This document shows positions 1 to 8,149 of a DNA stretch of 64,000 nucleotides, in pieces. The notes beneath the pieces are model-generated. The model saw nothing but the letters and a program-made list of their open reading frames with translations, ran no database searches and was not told the origin of the DNA. Source of the DNA: Lutimaribacter_A marinistellae (GTDB taxonomy: Bacteria > Pseudomonadota > Alphaproteobacteria > Rhodobacterales > Rhodobacteraceae); NCBI RefSeq assembly GCF_042648365.1, contig NZ_JBHRXI010000004.1, positions 434,001-498,000 of the forward strand, in the 5' to 3' direction. Every line of letters begins with the position of its first letter. Within the stretch, counting starts at the first letter, position 1. The position numbers were made by a program, and so were the translations under genes.

Positions 1-365
1 GGCTGCTGTACAAGGACCTGATCGGGTACCACGAATTCGAGGGCTTGGCGCTGAACCTCGAAGAACAAAAGCGCCTGCTGGCCGATCTGGGGCAGGACAA
101 GCAATTGCTGATTCTGCGCAATCACGGGCTGCTGGCCTGTGGCCGGTCGATCGCGGAGGCGTTCATCATGATGTTCTACCTTGAGCAAGCCTGCCGCATC
201 CAGATCGCCGCGCAGGCGGGCGGTGCGCTGCACACGCCACCCAAAGAAGTGCAGGACCTGACGCATAAACAGGCCATGTCGGGGCTGGGTGCGGAGCTGG
301 GTACGCGGGAATTCGCGGCGCTCAAACGGAGATTGGACCGGATGGGCGCCGATTACGCGCGCTGA
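1..365 (+). CDS. Class II aldolase/adducin-family protein, 3' part
   Basis: The gene is cut by the window edge; the reading frame is already open at base 3 and ends with TGA at 363-365, leaving about 120 C-terminal residues. The visible part contains the segment YHEFEGLALNLEE followed by LRNHGLLACG. In class II aldolases such as FucA the His of the NHG motif is one of the zinc ligands. This is therefore the C-terminal half of a zinc-dependent aldolase or decarboxylase-like enzyme acting on a small hydroxy-acid or sugar-phosphate substrate; the substrate cannot be read from this part. It is followed after one base by a convergent reductase gene. Adducin-like non-enzymatic members of the fold cannot be excluded because the first metal ligands lie outside the window. 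Confidence 0.85.
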   Translation, partial: LLYKDLIGYHEFEGLALNLEEQKRLLADLGQDKQLLILRNHGLLACGRSIAEAFIMMFYLEQACRIQIAAQAGGALHTPPKEVQDLTHKQAMSGLGAELGTREFAALKRRLDRMGADYAR

Positions 366-366
366 T

Positions 367-1305
367 TCAAGAGGCCCCGCGCAAGTGGGGCTTCAACAGG
401 GCGTAGCAGGTTTCGTGGATCGGCACGGACACATCGGCCTGCCGCGCGGCGTGGATCAGCCAGCCGACGGTGCTGCCGAGTTCCAGCGGACGGCCGCGTT
501 CGAGATCGTCGAGCATCGAGGCGCGGGTGCGTGGGTCAGCGGTATGGCGGCTGAACTCCATGTTCTTTGCAACCAGGTCATTGGGCAAAGCGACGCCATG
601 AGCGCGGCCGGTGGCGGCGACCTCTTCCATCGCGGCCTCGTATAGGGCCGAGGTTTCGAGGCAACCGATCCACCCGCCAAGCGGCAGGCGGGTCAGCGCG
701 CTGACCATGTGAAAGGCGGTCAGCATCGTGAACTTGGCCCAGATGGCGGGCATGGGATCTGCCGCAACCTCCATCACGAGCCCACCCTTGGTGCCCAGCG
801 CGGCGAGGGCGTCGATATGGGGCGAGGCGGCCCCGGCGGTCCGCGGCCCGTAGACGAACCGCCGGACCGGGCCGGTCAGCCGCACCTGCCCCGGCGCGGT
901 GACCGAGGCGGGAACATAGGTCACACCGGCGAGGACGCGGTCGGCACCGAAGGCGCCTGTCAGGCGTTCGAGCCCGTCGAGACCGTTCTGAAAGCCGAGC
1001 ACGCGGCTGTCAGGCCCCATCATCGCGCGAATCGCGGGGATCACGGCATCCGTGTCCTGCCCCTTTACCGTAACCAGGATCAGATCGGCCGTGCCCAGCG
1101 CCTGCGGATCGTCGCTGATCCGGTCGGGCGTGGCGTGCAGGGATCCATCATCTGTGGTGACGGTGATGCCCCGATCCCGCCATGCCGCGAGCGTGTCGCC
1201 ACGGGCCAGCACGCGCAGCTCTGCCCCTGACGCCCCGAGATGGGCGGCAAGTACCCCGCCAATGGCCCCTGCCCCGACGATGGCGACCGAGAGCGGCGCG
1301 CTCAT
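367..1305 (-). CDS. 2-dehydropantoate 2-reductase-like protein (ApbA/PanE family)
   Basis: A 312-residue protein with an N-terminal Rossmann motif VAIVGAGAIGG for NADP(H), the QNG segment after the nucleotide domain, AIWAKF carrying the Lys that is catalytic in ketopantoate reductase, and a C-terminal SMLDDLERGRPLELG segment with the conserved Glu. Known members reduce ketopantoate to pantoate for CoA synthesis, but the family also contains reductases of other 2-oxo acids. The start was set at the ATG at 1303-1305 because it overlaps the TGA of the acyl-CoA ligase as ATGA. That coupling to a catabolic ligase, rather than to panB or panC, suggests a pathway-specific ketoreductase; this is inference. 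An earlier in-frame start 24 bases upstream lies inside the ligase gene and is less likely. Confidence 0.85.
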   Translation of the reverse strand: MSAPLSVAIVGAGAIGGVLAAHLGASGAELRVLARGDTLAAWRDRGITVTTDDGSLHATPDRISDDPQALGTADLILVTVKGQDTDAVIPAIRAMMGPDSRVLGFQNGLDGLERLTGAFGADRVLAGVTYVPASVTAPGQVRLTGPVRRFVYGPRTAGAASPHIDALAALGTKGGLVMEVAADPMPAIWAKFTMLTAFHMVSALTRLPLGGWIGCLETSALYEAAMEEVAATGRAHGVALPNDLVAKNMEFSRHTADPRTRASMLDDLERGRPLELGSTVGWLIHAARQADVSVPIHETCYALLKPHLRGAS

Positions 1306-2873
1306 TGCGCGGCGTCCTGTTCGGCCCAATAAGGATCGCGCAGCAGGCGTTTCATCACCTTGCCAAGCGCGTTGCGGGGAAATTCCTCGCGCAGCTCCAC
1401 CGCGACGAGGCGCTGCGTCTTGGCAAGGCGTTCATTGGCCCAGTCGCGCAGCGCGTCGCAATCGATGGCGGTGGCGTCGCGCGGTATGACGAGGGCAAGG
1501 CAGCTTTCGCCCCACTTGTCATGCGGTACGCCGATCACCGTCACGTCGAACACGTCCGCGTGCTGGGCGACGACCGCCTCGACATCGGTGGGGAAGACGT
1601 TGAAACCGCCCGAGATGATCATGTCCTTTTTCCGGTCGACGATGCAGAGGAACCCGTCCTCGTCGATCATGCCGATGTCGCCCGACCGCAGGAAGGTGCG
1701 GCCGCGCTCGTCGCGCCAGATCAGCTCGGCCGTGGCGTCGGGGCGTTTGTGGTAGCATTTCATGATCCCCGCACCGTAGCCCGCGATCTCGCCCGGGGTG
1801 CCGGGCGGGCATTCGTTGCCGTCATCGTCGAGGATGCGCACTTCGAACCCAAGAACGGGCGTGCCGACGGTTGCGAACTTGTCGGCGTGCTGGTGCGGTT
1901 TCAGCATCGAGGCGAACCCCTCGGAATAGCCGTAAAGCTCGTAGAGGCCGGGCGAGATCTGCTCGATGATGCGCGCCTTCATGTCCCGGCGCAACGACGA
2001 ACCCGCCGACAGCAGGGTGCGCAACGAGGACAGGTCGGCCCCGGCCAGGTCGGGATGATCGAGCACCATGCCGTATTGCGCGGGCACCATGAAGGTGTGG
2101 GTGATCCCCTCTTGCGGGACGAGGCGCAGGAATTCGGCCACGTCGAACGCCTCCATCGCAACGAGGGTGCCGCCGGCGAAGAGGACCGGCAGCATCATCA
2201 GCCAGGTGCCGTTCGAGTAGAGTGCCGTGGTGGTCAGCGCGCGGCTGGTGGAGGTAAAGCCCATTTCGACTGCGTTGGAGAAGGCCCAGTGCAGACGCGC
2301 GCGGTGGGTCTGCACGATGCCCTTGGGCAGGCCGGTGGTGCCCGAGGAGTAGATGATGTTGAACTCGTCCGTCAGCTGGTAACGCACGTTGGGAACGGTC
2401 GCGGGCTGGCCGCTGATCAGATCGGGCAGCGTGGTCCAGCCATCGCCGTCAAAGCCATGCGCGATCCAGCCGGAGGGGGAGACGTTGGCGATGGCGCCGC
2501 GGTTCGCATCGACCTTGTCCTGGAATTCGGCCGAGACAAAGGCGCGCGTGGCGTCGCAATCGCTCAGCAGACCCTTGAGCTGGTCGGCGGTCAACATGCC
2601 CGAAAGCGGCACGGCCACACCGCCTGCGCGAACGATGCCGAAGAGGGATTCGAGCATCTCGACCGAGTTGCCCATCAGCAGCGCGACCTTGTCGCCCTTT
2701 TGCAGGCCGCCGGCGATCAGGCCGTGCGCGATTCGGCTGATATTGGCGTCGAAATCGCCCCATGTCCGGCGCACCGGGCCGCAGATCACTGCCTCTTTTC
2801 CGGGGTGGAACCGGGCGTGGGTGGCAAAGAGATCGGGCAGGTAGACCTGCGGATCGTCAACGGTATCGGTCAT
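1302..2873 (-). CDS. Acyl-CoA synthetase, AMP-forming (ligase 1)
   Basis: A 523-residue ANL-superfamily ligase that should activate a carboxylic acid to its CoA thioester with ATP. Visible motifs in order are the phosphate loop YSSGTTGLPKG, the LYGYSEG segment of the adenylation core, the hinge region RSGDIGMIDEDGF followed by DRKKDMIISGG, and the C-terminal catalytic Lys in PRNALGKVMKR. The start at 2871-2873 is preceded by AGGGAGG about seven bases upstream; the longer open frame beginning at 2924 has no such site. It is divergent from the P450 gene across 158 bp and translationally coupled to the PanE-like gene downstream. The substrate is unknown. The context suggests an acid produced or consumed by the P450/thiolase cluster. 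Confidence 0.93.
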   Translation of the reverse strand: MTDTVDDPQVYLPDLFATHARFHPGKEAVICGPVRRTWGDFDANISRIAHGLIAGGLQKGDKVALLMGNSVEMLESLFGIVRAGGVAVPLSGMLTADQLKGLLSDCDATRAFVSAEFQDKVDANRGAIANVSPSGWIAHGFDGDGWTTLPDLISGQPATVPNVRYQLTDEFNIIYSSGTTGLPKGIVQTHRARLHWAFSNAVEMGFTSTSRALTTTALYSNGTWLMMLPVLFAGGTLVAMEAFDVAEFLRLVPQEGITHTFMVPAQYGMVLDHPDLAGADLSSLRTLLSAGSSLRRDMKARIIEQISPGLYELYGYSEGFASMLKPHQHADKFATVGTPVLGFEVRILDDDGNECPPGTPGEIAGYGAGIMKCYHKRPDATAELIWRDERGRTFLRSGDIGMIDEDGFLCIVDRKKDMIISGGFNVFPTDVEAVVAQHADVFDVTVIGVPHDKWGESCLALVIPRDATAIDCDALRDWANERLAKTQRLVAVELREEFPRNALGKVMKRLLRDPYWAEQDAAQ

Positions 2874-2944
2874 GTTTTCCTCCCTGCGGTGCGTTCTCTG
2901 GTGCCTGTCCGGGCCGGCATGCACGGCTTTGTCGATGCCGCCAC

Positions 2945-2973
2945 TTGTGCCAAAGATACAACTGCGATAAAAC
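2945..2973 (+). promoter_or_regulatory. Candidate promoter of the P450 gene cluster
   Basis: TTGTGC at 2945-2950 and TAAAAC at 2968-2973 are separated by 17 bp, an acceptable though weak housekeeping-sigma arrangement. The -10 element directly abuts the palindrome at 2975-2994, so a transcript would start inside that palindrome. The call rests on spacing and position only. Confidence 0.35.
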
Positions 2974-2974
2974 T

Positions 2975-2994
2975 AAACAAACATCTGTTTGGTT
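2975..2994. promoter_or_regulatory. Operator-like palindrome, probable TetR site 1
   Basis: The sequence AAACAAACATCTGTTTGGTT is a 20-bp palindrome broken by one mismatched pair, with a perfect core of CAAACA-TC-TGTTTG at 2978-2991. It lies between the divergent acyl-CoA ligase and P450 genes. The sequence at 10279-10298, in front of the tetR gene of this cluster, agrees at 15 of 20 positions, including the first ten. Palindromes of about this length placed over the transcription start are typical of TetR repressor operators; that this TetR binds it is inference. Confidence 0.6.
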
Positions 2995-3031
2995 GCAACC
3001 GCGCAGAGAGATCATCAGGACACGAGGTGCC

Positions 3032-4270
3032 ATGACTTCCGCTATGACCGCCGAGCCGATCGTCTATGACCCAAGCGATCCGGCCACCATGGCCAACCCC
3101 TTTCCCATTTATGCGCGGCTGCGCGAAGAAGACCCGGTGCATTGGAGCCCCTCGCTGAAATCGTGGATCATCAGCCGCTACGCCGATGTGCGCGACCTGC
3201 TGCTGTCCGATCACCTGTCGGTGCGGCGCCTGATGCAGTTCTACAGCGCGCTGCCCCCGCAGGACGCGGCGCTGTTGTCGGACATCGTCAAGTACCTGGA
3301 CCTGTGGCTGGCCTTTCGCGATCCGCCCGATCACACGCGGGTGCGCCGCATCCTGCGCCATGCCTTTACGCCCAAGGCGGTCGACGCGATGCGGCCGGGG
3401 ATCGAGGAGATCGTCTCGCACCTGCTGGACCGGCTGGAGGCGAAGGACGCGAACCGGATCGACCTGATCCGCGAATATGCCCTGCTGGTGCCGGCCTATG
3501 TCATCATGGACATGCTCGAAGTGCCGCGCGACATGCTGGACGAGTTCAAGAGCTGGTCGGACGACATGGCCGTGTTCATCGGTGGCGCGCGCAATTCCGA
3601 TGACAAATACGCCCGAGCGGCGCGCGGCTGCCAGAAGATGTCGTCGTATTTCCGGGACATCATCTCCGAGCGCAGCGCCAACCCGCGTCCCGGTTTCCTG
3701 ATGGACCTGATCAATGCCCGCGACGAGGGCGACCAGCTGACCGAAGACGAGCTGGTCGCGACCTGCATCCTGATCCTGTTTGCCGGGCATGAGACGACGA
3801 CGAACCTGATCGGCAATGCGACACTGTTGCTGCTGCGCCATCCCGAGCAGCTGGCCGCGCTGCGCGCCGAGCCTGCGCTGATCGACGGTGCGATCGAGGA
3901 AGTGCTGCGCTTTGACGGGCCCACCAATGCGCTGGTCCGCGTCGTAGCGCAGGATCACGAGCTGGAAGGGCGCAAGATGCGCGAGGGAGAGCGGGTGTTC
4001 GTCATGGTGAACTCGGCCAACCGCGATCCGCGCGCCTTTGACGAGCCGGACAGGTTCGACATCTCGCGCAACCCCAACCGGCACCTGACCTTTGGCCAGG
4101 GCATCCATGTCTGCCTTGGCGCGCGGCTGGCCCGCGAAGAAGGCCGGATCGCGGTGATGGAACTGATGAAACGCTTTCCCGACCTGGCGCTGGATGACGA
4201 GCCGCCGGAATGGCTGGACGCGATGGTGCCGCGCGGGACACGGCGGCTGCCGGTTCGGCTGCGGGGATAA
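3032..4270 (+). CDS. Cytochrome P450
   Basis: A 412-residue soluble bacterial P450 monooxygenase. The oxygen-activation I-helix reads AGHETTTN at residues 251-258, the ExxR pair is Glu290-Arg293, and the heme-binding loop FGQGIHVCLG supplies the axial thiolate Cys361. There is no N-terminal membrane segment. The open frame extends upstream through the promoter region; the ATG at 3032 was chosen because it gives a normal-length P450 and places the operator palindrome outside the gene. No ferredoxin or ferredoxin reductase gene is nearby, so electrons must come from partners encoded elsewhere. With CoA ligases, thiolases and a hydratase around it, hydroxylation of a hydrophobic acid, terpenoid or alicyclic substrate before beta-oxidation is a reasonable but unproven role. 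Confidence 0.95.
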   Translation: MTSAMTAEPIVYDPSDPATMANPFPIYARLREEDPVHWSPSLKSWIISRYADVRDLLLSDHLSVRRLMQFYSALPPQDAALLSDIVKYLDLWLAFRDPPDHTRVRRILRHAFTPKAVDAMRPGIEEIVSHLLDRLEAKDANRIDLIREYALLVPAYVIMDMLEVPRDMLDEFKSWSDDMAVFIGGARNSDDKYARAARGCQKMSSYFRDIISERSANPRPGFLMDLINARDEGDQLTEDELVATCILILFAGHETTTNLIGNATLLLLRHPEQLAALRAEPALIDGAIEEVLRFDGPTNALVRVVAQDHELEGRKMREGERVFVMVNSANRDPRAFDEPDRFDISRNPNRHLTFGQGIHVCLGARLAREEGRIAVMELMKRFPDLALDDEPPEWLDAMVPRGTRRLPVRLRG

Positions 4271-4295
4271 CAGGATACCAAGGGAGGACGCGCGA

Positions 4296-5480
4296 ATGGC
4301 GCAGGAGATCGTGATTGCCGCGGGAACGCGCACGGCGATGGGAAATTACGGCGGCTCGCTCAAAGGGGTGGAGCTGACGGACATGGCGGGCCACGCGGCG
4401 CGGGCCTGTGTCGCAAAATCCGGTATCGCGCCGGAAAAGATCGACCACATGGTGTTCACCACGACCGTGCCGACCGATCGCGACACGCTGTTCGCGGCGC
4501 GGGTCGTGGGTGTGAAATCGGGCATTCCCGAGGATGCAGGGGCGCTGCATGTCGTGCGAGCCTGTGCCTCGGGGCTGCAATCCATCATCTCGGCCGGACA
4601 GCAGGTCGACAGCGGACATTCGCGGCTGGCGCTTGCCGGGGGCGCGGAATGCTATTCGCGCGCACCGCATGCCATGGCGGGCGCGCGCTGGGGTACGCCG
4701 CGCGGTCCGATCGAGATGGAAGACATGCTCGACTGGGCCTATCGCTGCCCGTTCAGCCAGGAATACATGGGCGAGACGGCTGAGAACCTCGCCGAGGAAT
4801 ACCAGTACGAACGCGAGCCGATGGACGAATGGGGCGCGATGAGCCAGGCCCGTGCCATCGCCGCGATCGAAAGCGGATTCCTGGCGCGGCAGATCACCCC
4901 GATCGAGGTGTCCGAGGGCAAGGGCACGCGGGTCTTCGACACGGATGAAAGCCCGCGCGCGGACGCAACGATGGAGAAGCTTTCGCGGCTGAAACCGGCC
5001 TTTCGCGCAGGCGGAAAGGTTACCGCGGGCAACTCCTCGGGCGTGACCGACGGTTCGGGTTTCGTGATCGTTGGCGACCGCGCCGCGATGGAGGCCGAAG
5101 GCTGCGCCCCCGAGGCCCGGCTGGTGGACTGGCACTGCGTCGGCGTTCCAGCGCGTATCATGGGGCACGGGCCTGTTCCGGCGATCAAAGGATTGCTGGA
5201 GAAGACCGGGTTGAGCGTTTCGGATATCGACTATTTCGAGATCAACGAGGCGTTTGCCGTGGTGAACCTGCATGCCGAGCGGCATCTTGGCATTCCGCGC
5301 GACATTCACAACCTGTACGGCGGCGGGATCTCGATCGGGCATCCGCCGGGCCTGACCGGTGTGCGGATGACCATGACGGCGGTCGAACACCTGAAGGAGA
5401 CGGGCGGCAAGCGCGCGATCCTGTCGATGTGCCTGGGCGCGGGACAGGGCCTGGCCATGCTGATCGAGCGGGTGGCATGA
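4296..5480 (+). CDS. Acetyl-CoA C-acyltransferase (thiolase)
   Basis: A 394-residue thiolase with the full catalytic set: nucleophilic Cys90 in VVRACASGLQS, the NEAFA segment, the His in IGHPPGLTG, and the second Cys in SMCLGAGQG. In degradation it would cleave a 3-ketoacyl-CoA with CoA to give acetyl-CoA. The ATG at 4296 has AGGGAGG upstream; an open frame from 4194 overlaps the P450 and is not needed. The stop overlaps the next start as ATGA, so it is co-translated with the downstream CoA ligase. The HPPG sequence in place of the common HPxGxTG variants is within family range. Confidence 0.93.
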   Translation: MAQEIVIAAGTRTAMGNYGGSLKGVELTDMAGHAARACVAKSGIAPEKIDHMVFTTTVPTDRDTLFAARVVGVKSGIPEDAGALHVVRACASGLQSIISAGQQVDSGHSRLALAGGAECYSRAPHAMAGARWGTPRGPIEMEDMLDWAYRCPFSQEYMGETAENLAEEYQYEREPMDEWGAMSQARAIAAIESGFLARQITPIEVSEGKGTRVFDTDESPRADATMEKLSRLKPAFRAGGKVTAGNSSGVTDGSGFVIVGDRAAMEAEGCAPEARLVDWHCVGVPARIMGHGPVPAIKGLLEKTGLSVSDIDYFEINEAFAVVNLHAERHLGIPRDIHNLYGGGISIGHPPGLTGVRMTMTAVEHLKETGGKRAILSMCLGAGQGLAMLIERVA

Positions 5481-7168
5481 CGGGCGCGGCGACGCTTGCC
5501 CCCGGCCTGCCCGCGCTGATCGACGGCGCACCGGCGGCGCGCGCGGCCGAAGCGTTGGCAGCGCGGTCCGCCACGCTGTACGAGGCGTTTGCACAGGCGG
5601 CGACGGTGCATCCCGACAATGCGTTCTTGTGCATCCTCGCGCGGGCCGGACGCGCCTATTGCCCCGACGGGGCCGAGTTCACCTATGGGCAGGCGCTGGA
5701 AGAGGTCGAGACGCGCGCGGCGCTCTACCGGGCGGCGGGATACGGGCCGGGGCATCGTGTGGCGCTGATGCTGGACAACCGGCCGGAGCACCTGTTCAAC
5801 CAGCTTGCGCTTTATGCCGTGGGGGCGACGCAGGTGCCGGTGAATCCGGATTACCTCGACCACGAGCTGGAATACCTGCTGGAGCATTCCGAGGCCGACC
5901 TGGCGCTGGGTCACGCGGGCAACATCGACCAGCTGAACCGCGTGGGCAGTGCGCTGGGCGTGCCCGTGCTGGAGGAAGCCGCCTTGCGGGGCCTGCCGCG
6001 TGTCAGCGGTGCGCGTGACGAGGTTCCGGGCCGGACGACCGAGGCGGCGCTGATCTATACTTCGGGCACGACGGGGCGGCCCAAGGGCTGCGTCATCGAC
6101 CACGAATACCACTTTGCCGTGGGGTTGGGATATGCCCGCCACGGCGGACGGCTGGCCCTGTTGCACGGTGGCGACCGCCTGTTCGTGCCGCTGCCGGTGT
6201 TTCACGTGAACGCTGGGATCAATACGCTGACCGCGCTGATCCTGACCGGCAACTGCCTGATCCTGCCCGACCGGTTCCATCCCGACAGCTGGTGGCAGGA
6301 CATTGCGGCGACCCGCGCGACGGCGATGCACTACCTGGGCATCATCCCCCCCATCCTGATGAAACGCCCGCCCAGCGCGCAGGACCGGGCGCATGGGTTG
6401 CGGTTTGGTCTTGGGGCGGGGCTGGACCCCGATCTGCATGCCGCGTTCGAAGACCGCTTTGGCGTTGCCATGGTCGAGGTCTGGGGCATGACGGAAACGG
6501 GGCGTTTCCTTGCGGATTGCCACGAGCCGCGCCGCATCGATACGCGCGCCTTTGGCAAACCCTATGACGACCTCGAGGCGCAGGTCTGGGACGAGGCTGG
6601 CCGGGAGGTGCCGTATGGCACCGAGGGCGAGCTTGTCGTACGCGCGCCGGGCGACGATCCGCGTCGCGGGTTTTTCCGCGAATACCTCAAGAACCCCGAG
6701 GCAACCGCCGAGGTCTGGCAGGGCGGCTGGTTTCATACCGGCGACGTTGTCCGGCAGGAACCTGACGGGATGGTGCATTTCGTCGAGCGGCGCAAGAACA
6801 TCATCCGGCGGTCCGGCGAGAACATCTCGGCCGCCGAGGTGGAAAACGCCCTGATCGGTCATCCCTCGGTCGGTGCGGTCGCGGTGATCAGCGTGACCGA
6901 CGAAATGCGTGACGAAGAGGTGATGGCCTGCATCGTGCCGGCCGAAGGTGCCGCACCGGACGAGACCACCGCACGCGCGGTGTTCGAGCATGGCCGCGCC
7001 CTTGTGGCCTATTACAAGTTGCCGGGTTGGGTGGCCTTTGTCGACGACCTGCCCCGGACCGGGACGCAGAAGGTGCGCAAGGGGCTGATCTTTCCCGGGC
7101 TGGACGACCCGCGCGACGCGCCCGGCATCGTCGATCTGCGCGCCCTCAAGAAACGGAGCAAGCCGTGA
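5477..7168 (+). CDS. Acyl-CoA synthetase, AMP-forming (ligase 2, CaiC-like)
   Basis: A 563-residue ANL-family CoA ligase, distinct in sequence from ligase 1. Motifs are the phosphate loop IYTSGTTGRPKG, VWGMTETG, the GDVVRQEPDGMVHFVERRKN hinge block, RSGENIS, and the C-terminal catalytic region RTGTQKVRKG. The spacing and the RSGENIS segment resemble crotonobetaine/carnitine-CoA ligases. The ATG at 5477 overlaps the thiolase stop, which fixes the start. Two ligases in one cluster suggest that two different free acids enter the pathway, or that a ring- or chain-cleavage product must be re-activated; the sequence does not decide which. Confidence 0.92.
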   Translation: MTGAATLAPGLPALIDGAPAARAAEALAARSATLYEAFAQAATVHPDNAFLCILARAGRAYCPDGAEFTYGQALEEVETRAALYRAAGYGPGHRVALMLDNRPEHLFNQLALYAVGATQVPVNPDYLDHELEYLLEHSEADLALGHAGNIDQLNRVGSALGVPVLEEAALRGLPRVSGARDEVPGRTTEAALIYTSGTTGRPKGCVIDHEYHFAVGLGYARHGGRLALLHGGDRLFVPLPVFHVNAGINTLTALILTGNCLILPDRFHPDSWWQDIAATRATAMHYLGIIPPILMKRPPSAQDRAHGLRFGLGAGLDPDLHAAFEDRFGVAMVEVWGMTETGRFLADCHEPRRIDTRAFGKPYDDLEAQVWDEAGREVPYGTEGELVVRAPGDDPRRGFFREYLKNPEATAEVWQGGWFHTGDVVRQEPDGMVHFVERRKNIIRRSGENISAAEVENALIGHPSVGAVAVISVTDEMRDEEVMACIVPAEGAAPDETTARAVFEHGRALVAYYKLPGWVAFVDDLPRTGTQKVRKGLIFPGLDDPRDAPGIVDLRALKKRSKP

Positions 7169-8148
7169 AGAAACTCGTTTACGACCGCCACGGCGACCCG
7201 GCCGAGGTCTTGCAATTGCAGAACCTGCCCGACCCGGAACCCGGCCCCGGAGAGGTGCGGCTGCGGATGAAGGTAATGACCATCAACCCCGCCGATTTGC
7301 TGACGGTAGAGGGGCGGTACGGGGCCGAGCCCGAGCCGCTGCCCGATACGCCGGGCTTTGGTGGGTACGGGATCGTGGACGCGGTGGGCGAAGGTGTCGA
7401 TCGGGTGAAACCGGGCGACGCGATCCTGCCGCTGGGTCGGGGGTTCTGGAGCGATACCGTCGTGCTGGACGCGCGGATGGCCGCGCCCGCGCCCGAGGGG
7501 GCCGACCCTGAGCAGGCCGCGATGATGCGCGCCAACCCGGCCACCGCCGACCTGATGCTGCGCGATTACGTCGATCTGCAACCGGGCGACTGGGTCGTGC
7601 AGAACGCGGCGAACTCGGCCGTGGGGCGGCTGGTGGCGCGGTTTGCCCGTGATCGCGGCCTGAAAACCGTCAACATCGTGCGCCGCGACGGGCTTGAGCA
7701 GGACTTGCGCGCCGAGGGTGCGGATGCGGTCGTCGTGGATGCGGGAGGTGATCTGGCCGCCAGCATCCTTGCCGCGACGGGCGGCGAGCGACCACGGCTG
7801 GCGCTGGACGCGGTCGGGGGGCAAGCGACCGGCGCGCTGGCGGAAAGCCTTGCGCCCGGTGGTGTGGTCGTCGTCTATGGCCTGCTTTCGGGAGAGCCAA
7901 GCGTGATCGACGCGCGCGATCTGGTGTTTCGCGACATAACCGTCACCGGTTTCTGGCTGTCCGAATGGTTCGGCAAGGCTGACAGGTCAAAGATCGGTCG
8001 GCTGAACGGTTTTCTGGCCGAACAGCTGGCGCAGGGGCGGCTGAGCGTCGACGTGGCGGGCCGCTATCCCCTGGAGCAATATGCCGAGGCCATGCGCCAC
8101 GCGGCGGCGGCTGGCCGCGATGGCAAGATCCTGTTTATCGGAGAATGA
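7165..8148 (+). CDS. Enoyl-CoA/quinone reductase of the MDR superfamily (MECR/Etr1-like)
   Basis: A 327-residue zinc-independent medium-chain dehydrogenase/reductase. The N-terminal catalytic part has MTINPADLLTVEGRYG and a GYGIVDAVGEGVDRVKPGD segment. The cofactor part has VVQNAANSAVGRLVARFARDRGLKTVNIVRR, which closely follows the pattern of NADPH-dependent trans-2-enoyl-CoA/ACP reductases (human MECR, yeast Etr1). The probable start is GTG at 7165, because GTGA overlaps the ligase stop and the N-terminus KKLVYDRHGDPAEV begins exactly there; the longer frame from 7027 lies within the ligase gene. In this cluster it could saturate a 2-enoyl-CoA during breakdown of an unsaturated or branched acid. 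A quinone reductase is the main alternative. Confidence 0.87.
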   Translation: MKKLVYDRHGDPAEVLQLQNLPDPEPGPGEVRLRMKVMTINPADLLTVEGRYGAEPEPLPDTPGFGGYGIVDAVGEGVDRVKPGDAILPLGRGFWSDTVVLDARMAAPAPEGADPEQAAMMRANPATADLMLRDYVDLQPGDWVVQNAANSAVGRLVARFARDRGLKTVNIVRRDGLEQDLRAEGADAVVVDAGGDLAASILAATGGERPRLALDAVGGQATGALAESLAPGGVVVVYGLLSGEPSVIDARDLVFRDITVTGFWLSEWFGKADRSKIGRLNGFLAEQLAQGRLSVDVAGRYPLEQYAEAMRHAAAAGRDGKILFIGE

Positions 8149-8149
8149 C

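Noticed and set aside
1182..3035. A 617-codon plus-strand open frame across the first acyl-CoA ligase
   Set aside because: The minus-strand frame has every ligase motif. The plus-strand product is rich in Arg, Gly and His with no recognisable domain, as usual for high-GC antisense frames.
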